This document shows positions 16,906 to 25,914 of a DNA stretch of 64,000 nucleotides, in pieces. Numbering within the stretch: position 1 is the stretch's first letter; each line of letters opens with the position of its first letter. The stretch comes from Segetibacter sp. 3557_3 (GTDB taxonomy: Bacteria > Bacteroidota > Bacteroidia > Chitinophagales > Chitinophagaceae). A program made the position numbers and the translations under genes. The DNA lies in the NCBI RefSeq assembly GCF_004354985.1, contig NZ_SMSK01000006.1, forward strand, positions 186,001-250,000, written 5' to 3'. The notes under the pieces were generated by a model. It was not told where the DNA came from, searched no databases, and saw nothing but the letters and a program-made list of their open reading frames with translations.

Positions 16906-17976
16906 ATGGTCCACAATTTCAATGCAGGTCCCGGAATTTTACCACAGGCTGTTTTAGAACAGGCAGCAAGAGCCATTCTCAACATCGATGATACAGGCCT
17001 TTCCATTCTGGAGATTGGTCATCGCACGCCGTTATTTGAAGGTATTTTGCATAAGGCTGTTTCACTGGTAAAAGAACTGATGAACCTCGACGCCGACCAC
17101 GAGGTCTTATTCCTGCACGGGGGTGCAAGCACACAGTTTATGCAGGTGCCTATGAACCTGCTCAACACTAATGAAACAGCAGCATACATCGACAATGGCA
17201 TTTGGGGATCCAAAGCAATAAAAGAAGCAAAGCTGTTTGGAAACGTTGACGTGGTTGCTTCATCAGCCGATAAAAACCACACCTACATAACAAAAACTTT
17301 CAGCGTTCCTCATAATGCTAAATACCTCCACTACACCACCAATAATACCGTAGAAGGCACGCAATGGCAGCACATACCTGAAAGCAATGGTGTTTCGTTA
17401 GTTGCCGATATGAGCAGCGACATATTTAGTCGTGAATTAAACTTTAATGCGTTTGACCTTATTTACGCAGGCGCACAAAAAAACATGGGTGCAGCGGGTG
17501 TTAACTTGCTGGTGGTAAATAAAAACATTCTTGGTAAGGTAGACCGTAAGTTGCCTACAATTATGGATTACCGCAACCATATTGCGAATGGCTCTATGCT
17601 CAATACACCGCCGGTGTTTGCCATATACGTAAGCATGCTTACCCTGCAATGGTTAAAGGACCTCGGTGGTGTAAAAGTTATGGAAGCTATCAACGATGAG
17701 AAAGCATCCTTTTTTTACGATACACTTGATAGTCTTCCGCAGTTCACCGGTCCTGTCGCAAGGGAAGACAGGAGTAAAATGAATGCCGTTTTTGTGATGA
17801 AGGATCCCGGTTTAGAAAAGCTGTTCATCGACTATTGCAAGAGCCTTAACCTATATGGCATAAAAGGGCACAGGAGCGTTGGTGGTTTCAGGGTTTCGCT
17901 TTATAATGCTTTGCCACTATCCAGCGTACAGGTAGTGTGCGACGCTATGAAGGCCTTTGCATCGCAGCACGGGTGA
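16906..17976 (+). CDS. serC: Phosphoserine aminotransferase
   Basis: This 356-residue PLP enzyme of serine synthesis converts 3-phosphohydroxypyruvate plus glutamate to phosphoserine. Family signatures include NFNAGPG at the N terminus, the phosphate-binding HGGASTQF at about 71-78, and the PLP lysine Lys192 in AGAQKNMG. The length is normal. The downstream neighbour is a DUF1015 protein. The 490-base gap between them holds no gene, and the usual pathway partner serA is not in this window. Confidence 0.97.
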   Translation: MVHNFNAGPGILPQAVLEQAARAILNIDDTGLSILEIGHRTPLFEGILHKAVSLVKELMNLDADHEVLFLHGGASTQFMQVPMNLLNTNETAAYIDNGIWGSKAIKEAKLFGNVDVVASSADKNHTYITKTFSVPHNAKYLHYTTNNTVEGTQWQHIPESNGVSLVADMSSDIFSRELNFNAFDLIYAGAQKNMGAAGVNLLVVNKNILGKVDRKLPTIMDYRNHIANGSMLNTPPVFAIYVSMLTLQWLKDLGGVKVMEAINDEKASFFYDTLDSLPQFTGPVAREDRSKMNAVFVMKDPGLEKLFIDYCKSLNLYGIKGHRSVGGFRVSLYNALPLSSVQVVCDAMKAFASQHG

Positions 17977-18080
17977 GCAGGAAATAAAGTAAGTAAAATT
18001 AATCTTTCATACAAGCAGTACAGCTTGCACTTTAATAGAATGTGAGTGCAATGGTAAGGCTGCGCAACCCTGATGGGATC

Positions 18081-18136
18081 TTTTTTTTGGCACCAGCTTC
18101 AGGAACACTTTTGGGCTCCGGTTGTGTCACTCACTT
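18081..18136 (-). repeat. Dispersed intergenic repeat, copy 2 of 4
   Basis: On the minus strand it reads AAGTGAGTGACACAAC at its start and ends in GGTGCC followed by eight A residues. The first 16 bases are identical to the copy at 61284-61299. The rest aligns with the copies at 7845 and 36290. It lies in the gap 17977-18467, which otherwise shows no gene, only a weak CAAGC/GCTTG inverted repeat near 18015-18030. Confidence 0.6.
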
Positions 18137-18467
18137 CAGCGTCAACAATACTACTCAGCAAGGCCCTCGCATGCTTAAAGGAATGAGCTATTCCATGAGG
18201 ATTTTCACTTGCCTATTGCGATGAGTGCAACCACTTACATCCTGCCAATGACAGAACAGGTTTCGTGACTTTTCGTACTAACTCTTGTAAATCTGGCGAA
18301 TTATATTTACGCCTATACCAGTTTTAAGTTATAGCTACACTACCTGGGCTTACCTGCAACTTTCCCTCCGGGTCATCCCCATTCATCTGCAACAAAAACT
18401 ACAATTACTAACAGCAGGGCAACATGAAACCGCATTTAGTATCTTGCGGGTTCAATAATTATTTTTG

Positions 18468-19700
18468 ATGGCAAAGATTTCTCCTTTTCAAGCACTCAGG
18501 CCCGCAGCCGAACTGGCGCCGAAGGTTGCTTCGAAACCCTACGACGTATTGAACAGCAAAGAAGCAAAAGTTGAGTCGCAGGGTAATTCCTTCTCGTTTT
18601 TACACATCACCAAAAGCGAAATAGACCTTCCTGAAAATACAGATATCCATAGCCAGGTTGTTTACGATACGGCAAGGCAGAACCTTGATGCATTTGTACA
18701 ACGTAACATCCTGTTCAGGGAAAGTAAGCCATGCTACTACATTTATGAGTTGGTAATGGATGGCAGGAGCCAGACAGGTTTGGTTTGTGTAAGTTCAGTA
18801 GACGATTATGAGAGCAATATCATCAAAAAGCATGAATTCACACGTCCTGAAAAAGAACAGGATCGTATTAACCACATCAAAACAACCGGAGCTCAAACAG
18901 GCAATGTCTTCCTGGCATATCGCCAGGTATCGGAAATAGACACTTTGATTGAGCATTGGAAAGCGGGACGCACCCCGATATACAACTTCAAGGCCGACGA
19001 TAATATACAACATGCAATCTGGGTGGTGAATGATACCGCTACAATCGCGCAGATTACCGATTTGTTTGCCTCCTCCGTTCCGCATACCTATATTGCTGAT
19101 GGTCATCACCGGGCAGCATCGGCAGCACAGGTTCGCAAACATCTTGGAGCAGCCGCTAAGGAAGGTGCCAACTTTTTCCTTACAACACTATTTCCATCAA
19201 GCCAGCTTTACATCATGGACTATAACCGTGTTGCAAAAGACCTTAACGGACATTCAAAGGAGGACTTTCTGCGTAAGGTAGAAGAGAAGTTTACGATAGA
19301 ACCAGCCGGCAATAAGGCGGTTAAACCTGGTCAGCTTCACCAATTTGGAATGTTCCTCGATGGTGAATGGTACAGGCTCACCGCAAAACCCGGGATCATT
19401 AAAACTGATCCGATCGGCGTGCTCGACGTTACGATCCTCCAGGACAATGTGCTTGCTGAAATCCTAAACATACAAGACCCGCGCACTGATACACGGATCG
19501 ACTTTGTTGGCGGTATACGGGGACTTGCTGAACTGGAAAAAAGAGTAAAGCAAGGCGACGGCGCAGTTGCATTCTCACTATTCCCTGTAAGCATCGACCA
19601 GCTCTTCGACATTGCCGATAGTGGAAACGTAATGCCACCCAAAAGCACCTGGTTCGAACCTAAACTCCGCGACGGGTTACTGACGCACCTGATTGGCTGA
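18468..19700 (+). CDS. DUF1015 family protein
   Basis: The protein has 410 residues. Typical DUF1015 features are visible: the opening KISPFQALRPA, the central motif YIADGHHRAASA (near residue 210) and the late FVGG motif. The family is conserved across many bacteria and its reaction is not established here. From memory it often sits beside serine-synthesis genes in Bacteroidota, which fits serC upstream. A TTG at 18465 precedes the ATG at 18468 directly; the ATG is preferred. Confidence 0.88.
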   Translation: MAKISPFQALRPAAELAPKVASKPYDVLNSKEAKVESQGNSFSFLHITKSEIDLPENTDIHSQVVYDTARQNLDAFVQRNILFRESKPCYYIYELVMDGRSQTGLVCVSSVDDYESNIIKKHEFTRPEKEQDRINHIKTTGAQTGNVFLAYRQVSEIDTLIEHWKAGRTPIYNFKADDNIQHAIWVVNDTATIAQITDLFASSVPHTYIADGHHRAASAAQVRKHLGAAAKEGANFFLTTLFPSSQLYIMDYNRVAKDLNGHSKEDFLRKVEEKFTIEPAGNKAVKPGQLHQFGMFLDGEWYRLTAKPGIIKTDPIGVLDVTILQDNVLAEILNIQDPRTDTRIDFVGGIRGLAELEKRVKQGDGAVAFSLFPVSIDQLFDIADSGNVMPPKSTWFEPKLRDGLLTHLIG

Positions 19701-19745
19701 TCAACTATTTTCGACTGCCCGTCAATTGCTTTTTTATTCAGTTCA

Positions 19746-19774
19746 TTTGTGCTATTTTGATGTTCGTAATTTTA
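19746..19774 (+). promoter_or_regulatory. Promoter for the 2TM-domain gene
   Basis: TTTG (19746-19749), a 17-base spacer and TAATTTTA (19767-19774) match the Bacteroidetes consensus at all but the last base. The start codon is only five bases beyond, so the transcript would be nearly leaderless. Confidence 0.45.
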
Positions 19775-19779
19775 CTATT

Positions 19780-20058
19780 ATGGATGATCAACACGATGCA
19801 CGGTTGTGGAAGGTTGCAAGGCGAAGAGCAGAATTCCGAAGATCATTGTACTCCTACCTTATCGTAAATACACTCTTGTGGTGTATATGGTGGCTAACTT
19901 CAGATCCTGAAAGGCGACTGAAAGGCTTCCCCTGGCCGTTTTGGGTGATGATACTATGGGGCTTTAGTGTTGCACGGCAATACTTTCATGCTTACTATGG
20001 CACAAAAAGCGACCTTGTAGACAAAGAATTCGACCAGCTTAAGAACGAAAATCGCTGA
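19780..20058 (+). CDS. 2TM domain-containing protein
   Basis: The protein has 92 residues. It opens with the charged motif DARLWKVARRRAEF, followed by two membrane helices (LYSYLIVNTLLWCIWW and WPFWVMILWGFSVARQYF) and an acidic/Lys tail. This is the layout of the small 2TM family, sometimes found fused to histidine kinases and otherwise of unknown role. A paralogue lies at 50793-51110 with the same DARLW..ARRR signature. The ATG at 19780 is chosen because the promoter lies just upstream and the extra N-terminal residues are not conserved in the paralogue. Confidence 0.82.
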   Translation: MDDQHDARLWKVARRRAEFRRSLYSYLIVNTLLWCIWWLTSDPERRLKGFPWPFWVMILWGFSVARQYFHAYYGTKSDLVDKEFDQLKNENR

Positions 20059-20132
20059 AGTGGATCTGGCGATCAGCCACTGCCCGTTATCCTGTTGATT
20101 GTTTATCTATTGTGTTTTAACCCTGTTTGCGT

Positions 20133-21938
20133 ATGATGAAAGTTAAAAGGCTATTCGATTGTATAGAACACCAAATGCAGAACTTCCCTAAAACGGATAT
20201 GCTGGCCGCTAAAATCAATGGCACATGGACCAGTTACAGTACATCTGAGGTTAGAGATACCGTTAATGCATTTAGTGCCGGCCTGTTTGCACTGGGTGTG
20301 AGTGGCAACGACATGACAACCGAAGGTGCAGATAAGGTTGCTATTATCAGCAACAATCGGCCTGAATGGATCTTTACCGACCTGGCCGTTCAGCAAACCG
20401 GCGGTATCCTGGTTCCCATTTACCCCACCACTAACCCGCTTGAACTGGAGTTTATTCTAAAAGATGCGGCAGTTAAATATATTTTCGTCAGCAGTATCGA
20501 TCTCCTGCATAAGGTTCAAACGGTTAGTGACCGGATACCTTCTTTACAAAACGTTTTCACTTTCGATGAAATTGAAGGAGCTCTGCACTGGACAAGTATT
20601 TTAAAGCAACCAGGTGCTGATCCAGCTAAGGTCGACGAACTAAAAAGCGCAATACCTCCAAGTCACATCGCTACTATAATTTATACATCAGGCACTACAG
20701 GAACACCAAAAGGCGTAATGCTTAGCCACGAGAACATATACACAAACGTGTATTTCTCAAAAGACAGTTTTAGGTTTCCGGACTCACCGACCTCTAAAGT
20801 GCTCAGTTTTTTACCGCTAAACCATATTTTCGAAAAAATGGTTAGCTATATATACCTGTTCAGCGGTATTAGTATTTACTACGCCGAAAGCCTGGAAACG
20901 ATTGGCGATAATCTAAAAGAAGTTAAACCCGATGGTTTTACGACCGTTCCGCGTTTGCTCGAAAAAGTTTTTGAAAAGATCATGCTTAAGGGCAATGATC
21001 TCACAGGCGTCAAGCGCAAGCTGTTTTACTGGGCGGTTGCGCTTGCAGAAAAATACGATAACCTCGAGAGTGGCGGTATATGGTACAAAACACAGTTAGC
21101 ATTGGCTAACAAACTTATCTTTAGCAAGTGGCGCGAAGCACTTGGTGGAAGAATAGACTTCATCATTACAGGCGGTGCTGCCTGCCAAATTAAGTTGCTC
21201 AGGATATTCAACGCTGCAAAAATACCTGTTTACGAAGGTTACGGACCAACCGAAAACAGCCCGGTAATATGTGTAAACCGGAGAAACCCTCCTACAGATA
21301 CTAAATTTGGAACCGTGGGCCCGCCGATCAATGGCGTAGAAGTCAAACTTGCCGAAGACGGCGAAATCCTCGTTAAAGGCCCAACGGTGATGGCCGGCTA
21401 CTACAAACGTCCTGACCTGACGAGCGAAGTTTTAATTGACGGCTGGCTGCATACCGGTGATATCGGTGTTTGGGACTCCGGTCGTTACTTGAAAATAACC
21501 GACCGTAAGAAAGAACTCTTTAAAACAAGCGGTGGTAAATACGTTGCACCTCAACCAATCGAGAATAAGTTAAAAGAGAGCCCTTTTGTTGAGCAGGTAA
21601 TTGTTGTTGGTGCAGAAAAAAAGTTTGTGGGTGCCTTGATTGTACCATCGTTTCCAATGCTGCGGGAATGGATGCGCAATAACAATATCCCTTTTACTTC
21701 TGCCGAAGAAGCCATACACCACCCTGCAGTAATTAACTACTATCTGGAACTTGTTGAAAGCTTCAACAAATACTTCAATCATGTTGAACAGATCAAAAAA
21801 TTTGAACTGTTATCGCAGGAGTGGAGCATAGATACGGGTGAGATGACACCTAAAATGAGCCTGAAAAGAAAGGTGATCATGGAAAAATATCGGAACGCAT
21901 TAGAGCGGATCTACCAGGAGACGCCTATACATCAGTAG
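20133..21938 (+). CDS. Long-chain acyl-CoA synthetase (AMP-dependent ligase)
   Basis: The protein has about 601 residues. It activates fatty acids with ATP and CoA for lipid synthesis or beta-oxidation. The P-loop motif IIYTSGTTGTPKGVMLSH lies near residue 185-200. The adenylate-binding YGPTENSP, the hinge motif LHTGDIG followed by KITDRKKELFKTSGGKYVAPQPIE, and the C-terminal domain are all in place. This is the FAA/FadD15-type architecture with the long insertion. Two ATG codons (20133 and 20136) are possible starts. Chain-length preference cannot be read. Confidence 0.94.
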   Translation: MMKVKRLFDCIEHQMQNFPKTDMLAAKINGTWTSYSTSEVRDTVNAFSAGLFALGVSGNDMTTEGADKVAIISNNRPEWIFTDLAVQQTGGILVPIYPTTNPLELEFILKDAAVKYIFVSSIDLLHKVQTVSDRIPSLQNVFTFDEIEGALHWTSILKQPGADPAKVDELKSAIPPSHIATIIYTSGTTGTPKGVMLSHENIYTNVYFSKDSFRFPDSPTSKVLSFLPLNHIFEKMVSYIYLFSGISIYYAESLETIGDNLKEVKPDGFTTVPRLLEKVFEKIMLKGNDLTGVKRKLFYWAVALAEKYDNLESGGIWYKTQLALANKLIFSKWREALGGRIDFIITGGAACQIKLLRIFNAAKIPVYEGYGPTENSPVICVNRRNPPTDTKFGTVGPPINGVEVKLAEDGEILVKGPTVMAGYYKRPDLTSEVLIDGWLHTGDIGVWDSGRYLKITDRKKELFKTSGGKYVAPQPIENKLKESPFVEQVIVVGAEKKFVGALIVPSFPMLREWMRNNNIPFTSAEEAIHHPAVINYYLELVESFNKYFNHVEQIKKFELLSQEWSIDTGEMTPKMSLKRKVIMEKYRNALERIYQETPIHQ

Positions 21939-22206
21939 CAGTTTTCCCAACAACCGATAGCATTGTTGTAACTAAGGAAGTAATCAATGTAAGTATCCCT
22001 GTGCTTTAGATTAATTAAGAATAAGGGTGCTTTGTTGCAACATGCTTCAGCTTAATTACTAAAGCTATAATCCTGTTGAACAGGGTTGCTGAGCCTTTGT
22101 TTTCCTCTGAGTCAAGTGTCTGCAAATATTTCTTAAATTATCCGGGATTTCTGTACCTGATGCAACGGTACAGAAACAGCGCATGTCAAGCGCTGAAAAA
22201 CCCTTT

Positions 22207-22563
22207 ATGAAACCTTACTTAATCATCCTGGCAGCCTGCCTCCTTTGCGTAACATCATCGTGTCGAAAAACCAACTTGCCCGTCGACTTGCCTGCCTGTA
22301 TTAAAGCAGATATACAGAACAATGAAAATAACCCAAACTGGTCTGTGGGAGAAGTAACGGAATACCGTTACCAGGGCAAAATCGTATATGCATTTGAACC
22401 CGATTACCGGATCATCGCCGATGGCTCTACAGACATCAGGTCTGACGATTGCAAACCTTTGTGTTCAGTTGGTGGCTTTGGCGGGCCATCAGTAAATCTA
22501 TGTAATGGTGATCCATTTTACGAGAACGCCGAACTAATAAGAATTGTATGGACCAAGCCTTAG
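22207..22563 (+). CDS. Small lipoprotein, DUF6970-like
   Basis: The protein has 118 residues. The signal ends at the lipobox TSSC (Cys19), so it is a probable periplasm-facing lipoprotein. The mature part has paired cysteines (DDCKPLCSVGG) and a VTEYRYQGKIVYAF segment that resembles the DUF6970 family of small Bacteroidota lipoproteins. That assignment is from pattern memory and is moderate. It converges on gabD, with an inverted repeat across the junction. Confidence 0.72.
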   Translation: MKPYLIILAACLLCVTSSCRKTNLPVDLPACIKADIQNNENNPNWSVGEVTEYRYQGKIVYAFEPDYRIIADGSTDIRSDDCKPLCSVGGFGGPSVNLCNGDPFYENAELIRIVWTKP

Positions 22564-22599
22564 CATAATGCCGGGTAGCCGAATGCTAAGAGAAGTTGC

Positions 22600-22636
22600 G
22601 TATGCATGGGTGCTAGACAAGGCCGCCCATGCATAC
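22600..22636. repeat. Inverted repeat spanning the gabD stop codon
   Basis: GTATGCATGGG (22600-22610) and CCCATGCATAC (22626-22636) are exact 11-bp arms around a 15-base loop. The gabD stop codon lies inside the loop. There is no T-tract on either side. It could serve as a Rho-independent-like end for the two convergent genes, or be a protein site. Confidence 0.6.
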
Positions 22637-24070
22637 ATACTTAATTTCAAGGTATTCTTCTATCCCGTATTTGCTTCCCTCCCGGCCGATCCCACTTTGC
22701 TTCATGCCCCCAAAGGGTGCCTCAGCGTGTGACACAATGCCTTCATTTATTCCAACAATGCCATAATCCAGGCTCTCGGCAACCCGCCATATACGGTCAA
22801 TATTCTTGGAAAAGAAGTAGGCTGCAAGGCCGTATTCGGTATCATTTGCAGCTGCAATAGCGTCGGCTTCAGTTTCAAATCTGTAGATAGCGGATACCGG
22901 CCCAAATATCTCTTCGCGGCTTAGGGCCATCATTGCTGTACAATCTTCAACAATAGTTGGTTCGAAAAAAAACTCACCCGCAGTGTGTACGTGACCACCT
23001 GTTGTAACCCGCGCACCATGACTTACGGCATCATCTAAAAGCCGGGTCACTTTCGACAAGGCCTTCCCGTTTATCAGCGGACCTATCTGCACGTCCGTGC
23101 GGGTACCCTCGCCAACGTTTAATTCGCTTACTGCTTTTGAATAAGCCGATACAAAAGAATGATAAATTCCGCTTTGTACAAATATGCGATTGGTGCATAC
23201 ACAAGTTTGACCCGCATTGCGGTACTTACTTTTAATAGCTCCCGTAACCGCCTGCTGAACATCTGCATCGTCAAAAACAATTAGCGGAGCATTTCCTCCA
23301 AGTTCAAGAGATATCTTTTTTACTGTTGATGCAGCTTGTTGCATTAGCGTTTTTCCCGTTTCGGTTGAGCCTGTAAATGATAGCTTCATCACACGAGGGT
23401 GGGTAGTAAGTACTTTGCCGATCTCTGCAGCGGCACTGGATGGAACTATATTAATAACCCCTGGCGGAAATCCAGCTTCGACAGATAATTGTGCAATGGC
23501 GAGCGCTGAGAGAGGTGTTAGTGATGCTGGCTTTAGCACAATAGTGCAACCGGCTGCAATCGCAGGTGATATCTTTCTCGTGATCATGGCAATCGGGAAG
23601 TTCCAGGGTGTGATTGCTGCTACCACTCCGACAGGTTGTTTTAACGTAAGAATTCTCCTGTCGTTTAAGGGTGTTGGAATCACGTCGCCATATACTCGCC
23701 TCCCCTCCTCGGCAAACCACTCGATAAACGATGCACCATATATTACTTCCCCTCTTGCTTCTGTTAATGGCTTTCCTTGTTCAGTGGTCATCAGCAAGGC
23801 AAGATCATCAGCATTCTCATGCAGTAGATTAAACCACCTGCGCATGATCGTTGCACGCTCGTATGCTGTCTTTTTACTCCACATGGGAAACGCAGCTGAA
23901 GCGGCTTCGATAGCCGACTGTGCTTCCAGCGGGCCGCAATCTGCAACATTCGCTACAAGTTCACCGTTAGCCGGGTTGAACACTTCAAAGTATTTATCAT
24001 CAGATGTTGTGTTCCACTGATTATTGATGAATGCCAGGCATTGAAGCAGGGATCCATTATTAAGTTGCAT
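22613..24070 (-). CDS. gabD: NAD(P)-dependent succinate-semialdehyde dehydrogenase
   Basis: The protein has 485 residues and the aldehyde dehydrogenase fold. The catalytic Cys is Cys290 (GQTCVC) and the general base is Glu256 (ELGGNAP). The cofactor segments TPWNFP and FTGSTETGK are present. The sequence is of the GabD type, which oxidises succinate semialdehyde to succinate in GABA breakdown; related semialdehydes are possible substrates. No gabT or transporter is adjacent. Confidence 0.88.
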   Translation of the reverse strand: MQLNNGSLLQCLAFINNQWNTTSDDKYFEVFNPANGELVANVADCGPLEAQSAIEAASAAFPMWSKKTAYERATIMRRWFNLLHENADDLALLMTTEQGKPLTEARGEVIYGASFIEWFAEEGRRVYGDVIPTPLNDRRILTLKQPVGVVAAITPWNFPIAMITRKISPAIAAGCTIVLKPASLTPLSALAIAQLSVEAGFPPGVINIVPSSAAAEIGKVLTTHPRVMKLSFTGSTETGKTLMQQAASTVKKISLELGGNAPLIVFDDADVQQAVTGAIKSKYRNAGQTCVCTNRIFVQSGIYHSFVSAYSKAVSELNVGEGTRTDVQIGPLINGKALSKVTRLLDDAVSHGARVTTGGHVHTAGEFFFEPTIVEDCTAMMALSREEIFGPVSAIYRFETEADAIAAANDTEYGLAAYFFSKNIDRIWRVAESLDYGIVGINEGIVSHAEAPFGGMKQSGIGREGSKYGIEEYLEIKYVCMGGLV

Positions 24071-24458
24071 AGTTCTCGTTTTAGTTCACATTTGAATGCT
24101 CACGAATGAATTACCACGGCTTTTACCTCTTGAATTCCAGGATAGAGTTAAAGCCCCGTACACTGGCAGGTGGGTCTATAGAAATCTGCCATCAGAAACG
24201 TGGTGAGGAAATATAAACAAAATATAGGTTGGTTCGTTGTACATACTAGCCGGAAACAATGTATGCAAATCTGAAGAAAAAGGCATCGCTCAGATATCCT
24301 CTCATTAACACACTTATTAAAGTTGTCAAAAGTGATGAAGTGATTACATGTTTCAATCTTTCACTGATACAAGTAAACTGCGTTAACTAAAAATAGGGTA
24401 TTTCATCATGTAAAATCCGGTATGGTTTTTCGATCTCTAATACATTATATATCCCAAA
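24071..24458. other. Divergent intergenic region between gabD and topoisomerase IB
   Basis: This 388-base A/T-rich gap separates divergent genes and must hold both promoters. I see no exact TTTG/TAnnTTTG pair, no convincing hairpin and no plausible reading frame. Confidence 0.5.
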
Positions 24459-25559
24459 ATGCTCAGCTCCACTCAACCCGAAGATCCAATCGCACAGATC
24501 CCAAGACGAAAGATTAAATCCTTAATCAGGGATGCCGCGAAAACTGCTGCTGCTGTAAACCTCGTATATGTTAATGATACCGAACCGGGCATCATGCGTG
24601 TTAAGACGAACGACGGTTTCGAATACGTTTACCAGGATGAGAAGATAGATGATGAAGCCGAACTTCTAAGAATAAAAAAGCTCGTGATACCACCAGCGTG
24701 GGAGAATGTATGGATATGTAAGAGGCATAACGGACATCTGCTCGTTACCGGTATAGATGTAAGGGGCAGAAAACAGTACAAGTATCATCCACTTTGGAAT
24801 GCCCTACGGAATCATACCAAGTTCTACCGGCTTTACGATTTTGGCACTGTTCTTCCTTCGCTTCGATTACAGCTGGAAAAAGACCTTGCTCTCCCTGGTT
24901 TACCACAGGAGAAAGTTTTAGCTACTGTTGTTAGTTTAATGGAGCGCACCAATATTAGAATCGGTAATGGCTCATATGAAAAGATATATGGCTCCTATGG
25001 TTTAACAACCATGAAGGACAAACACGTTAAAATAAAAGGGAGTGGAATTACGTTCTCGTTCAAAGGTAAAAAAGGCGTTTATCACGATATCAACATAGAA
25101 AGCAAACGCCTGTCTAAAATTGTAAAGAAATGCCAGGATATCCCGGGTAAAGAACTGTTCCAGTACATTGATGATGAGGGTAAACGGCAGGGCATAGACT
25201 CGGGAATGGTAAACAACTATATAAAAAATATTTGTGGTGGCGAGTTTACTGCTAAAGACTTCAGAACCTGGTCAGGTACGGTTCAGGCCCTTTTGGCATT
25301 AAAGGAATTAGGTTTCTCGGAAAAGCAGGCAGATCAGAAAAAGAACGTTGTTGCCGCACTCGACCTTGTATCTAAACTGTTGGGAAATACCCGGACAGTT
25401 TGCAAAAAATATTATGTTCATCCTATGATTATCTCTTTGTACGAAACGAATACGCTCGACAAATACGTAAACAGGTTAGATGAAATAGAAAAAGACGATA
25501 ACAAGTCCGATCTTACAAGTGAAGAAAAGATATTGATGCGTATTCTCAAATCAAATTAA
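24459..25559 (+). CDS. DNA topoisomerase IB
   Basis: This 366-residue poxvirus-like bacterial type IB topoisomerase relaxes supercoils through a 3'-phosphotyrosine intermediate. The N-terminal DNA-binding domain includes IPPAWENVWICKRHNGHL. The catalytic domain shows MERTNIRIGNGSYEK, the KDFRTWSGT motif, and the active Tyr (about 319) in YYVHP. These enzymes are accessory in bacteria and are often found with stress genes. A small protein gene follows after nine bases, so they probably share a transcript. Confidence 0.95.
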   Translation: MLSSTQPEDPIAQIPRRKIKSLIRDAAKTAAAVNLVYVNDTEPGIMRVKTNDGFEYVYQDEKIDDEAELLRIKKLVIPPAWENVWICKRHNGHLLVTGIDVRGRKQYKYHPLWNALRNHTKFYRLYDFGTVLPSLRLQLEKDLALPGLPQEKVLATVVSLMERTNIRIGNGSYEKIYGSYGLTTMKDKHVKIKGSGITFSFKGKKGVYHDINIESKRLSKIVKKCQDIPGKELFQYIDDEGKRQGIDSGMVNNYIKNICGGEFTAKDFRTWSGTVQALLALKELGFSEKQADQKKNVVAALDLVSKLLGNTRTVCKKYYVHPMIISLYETNTLDKYVNRLDEIEKDDNKSDLTSEEKILMRILKSN

Positions 25560-25568
25560 ACGATTGCC

Positions 25569-25817
25569 ATGGAACCCTTAGACCTGACATTTAAGTACAA
25601 AGGAGCCCTTATTGAAGGAACAGTTTGGCCGGAAGAAGATTACTCGGGCTGGACATACGAAGTTGAACTAAAAGACTACATCAATTTTAGAATTTATTGT
25701 GATGATAATGGTGACTGGTCTTTATTACGGGACGGAAATGCAATGGCGCCAGACCTCGAACCAGAACTACTCGAGAATTTGATCCAGGCACTTACTGAAA
25801 TGCAACAAAGTGCATAG
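25569..25817 (+). CDS. Small conserved-looking protein of unknown function
   Basis: The protein has 82 residues, is acidic and has no signal or membrane helix. It looks like a compact beta-rich domain (FKYKGALIEGTVWPEEDY, then a Tyr/Trp-rich middle) with a C-terminal helix (LLENLIQALTEMQ). It is not a recognised family. It follows the topoisomerase IB gene by nine bases and is closed by a strong hairpin, which suggests co-expression with the topoisomerase. Confidence 0.7.
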   Translation: MEPLDLTFKYKGALIEGTVWPEEDYSGWTYEVELKDYINFRIYCDDNGDWSLLRDGNAMAPDLEPELLENLIQALTEMQQSA

Positions 25818-25864
25818 CGGTTGACCTTCCTTAACGCTCGTCATAATTTTACAGGTAAACAAAA

Positions 25865-25888
25865 GGGCCACCCTTCAAAAGGTGGCCC
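25865..25888. terminator. Bidirectional terminator
   Basis: GGGCCACC (25865-25872) and GGTGGCCC (25881-25888) form a perfect 8-bp GC-rich stem. T-rich sequence follows on the minus strand (TTTTGTTT) and more weakly on the plus strand. It separates the topoisomerase unit from the convergent stress operon. Confidence 0.85.
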
Positions 25889-25914
25889 ATCGTTTATGTT
25901 GATTTAAGAATAGT

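Noticed and set aside
18042-18224. 60-codon plus-strand frame after serC
   Set aside because: It overlaps the dispersed repeat and has no domain, signal or start context; similar frames arise in the other repeat copies.
18460-18467. TATTTTTG as a promoter -7 element for the DUF1015 gene
   Set aside because: It abuts the start codon, which would place transcription start inside the coding sequence, and no -33 element is at the right distance.
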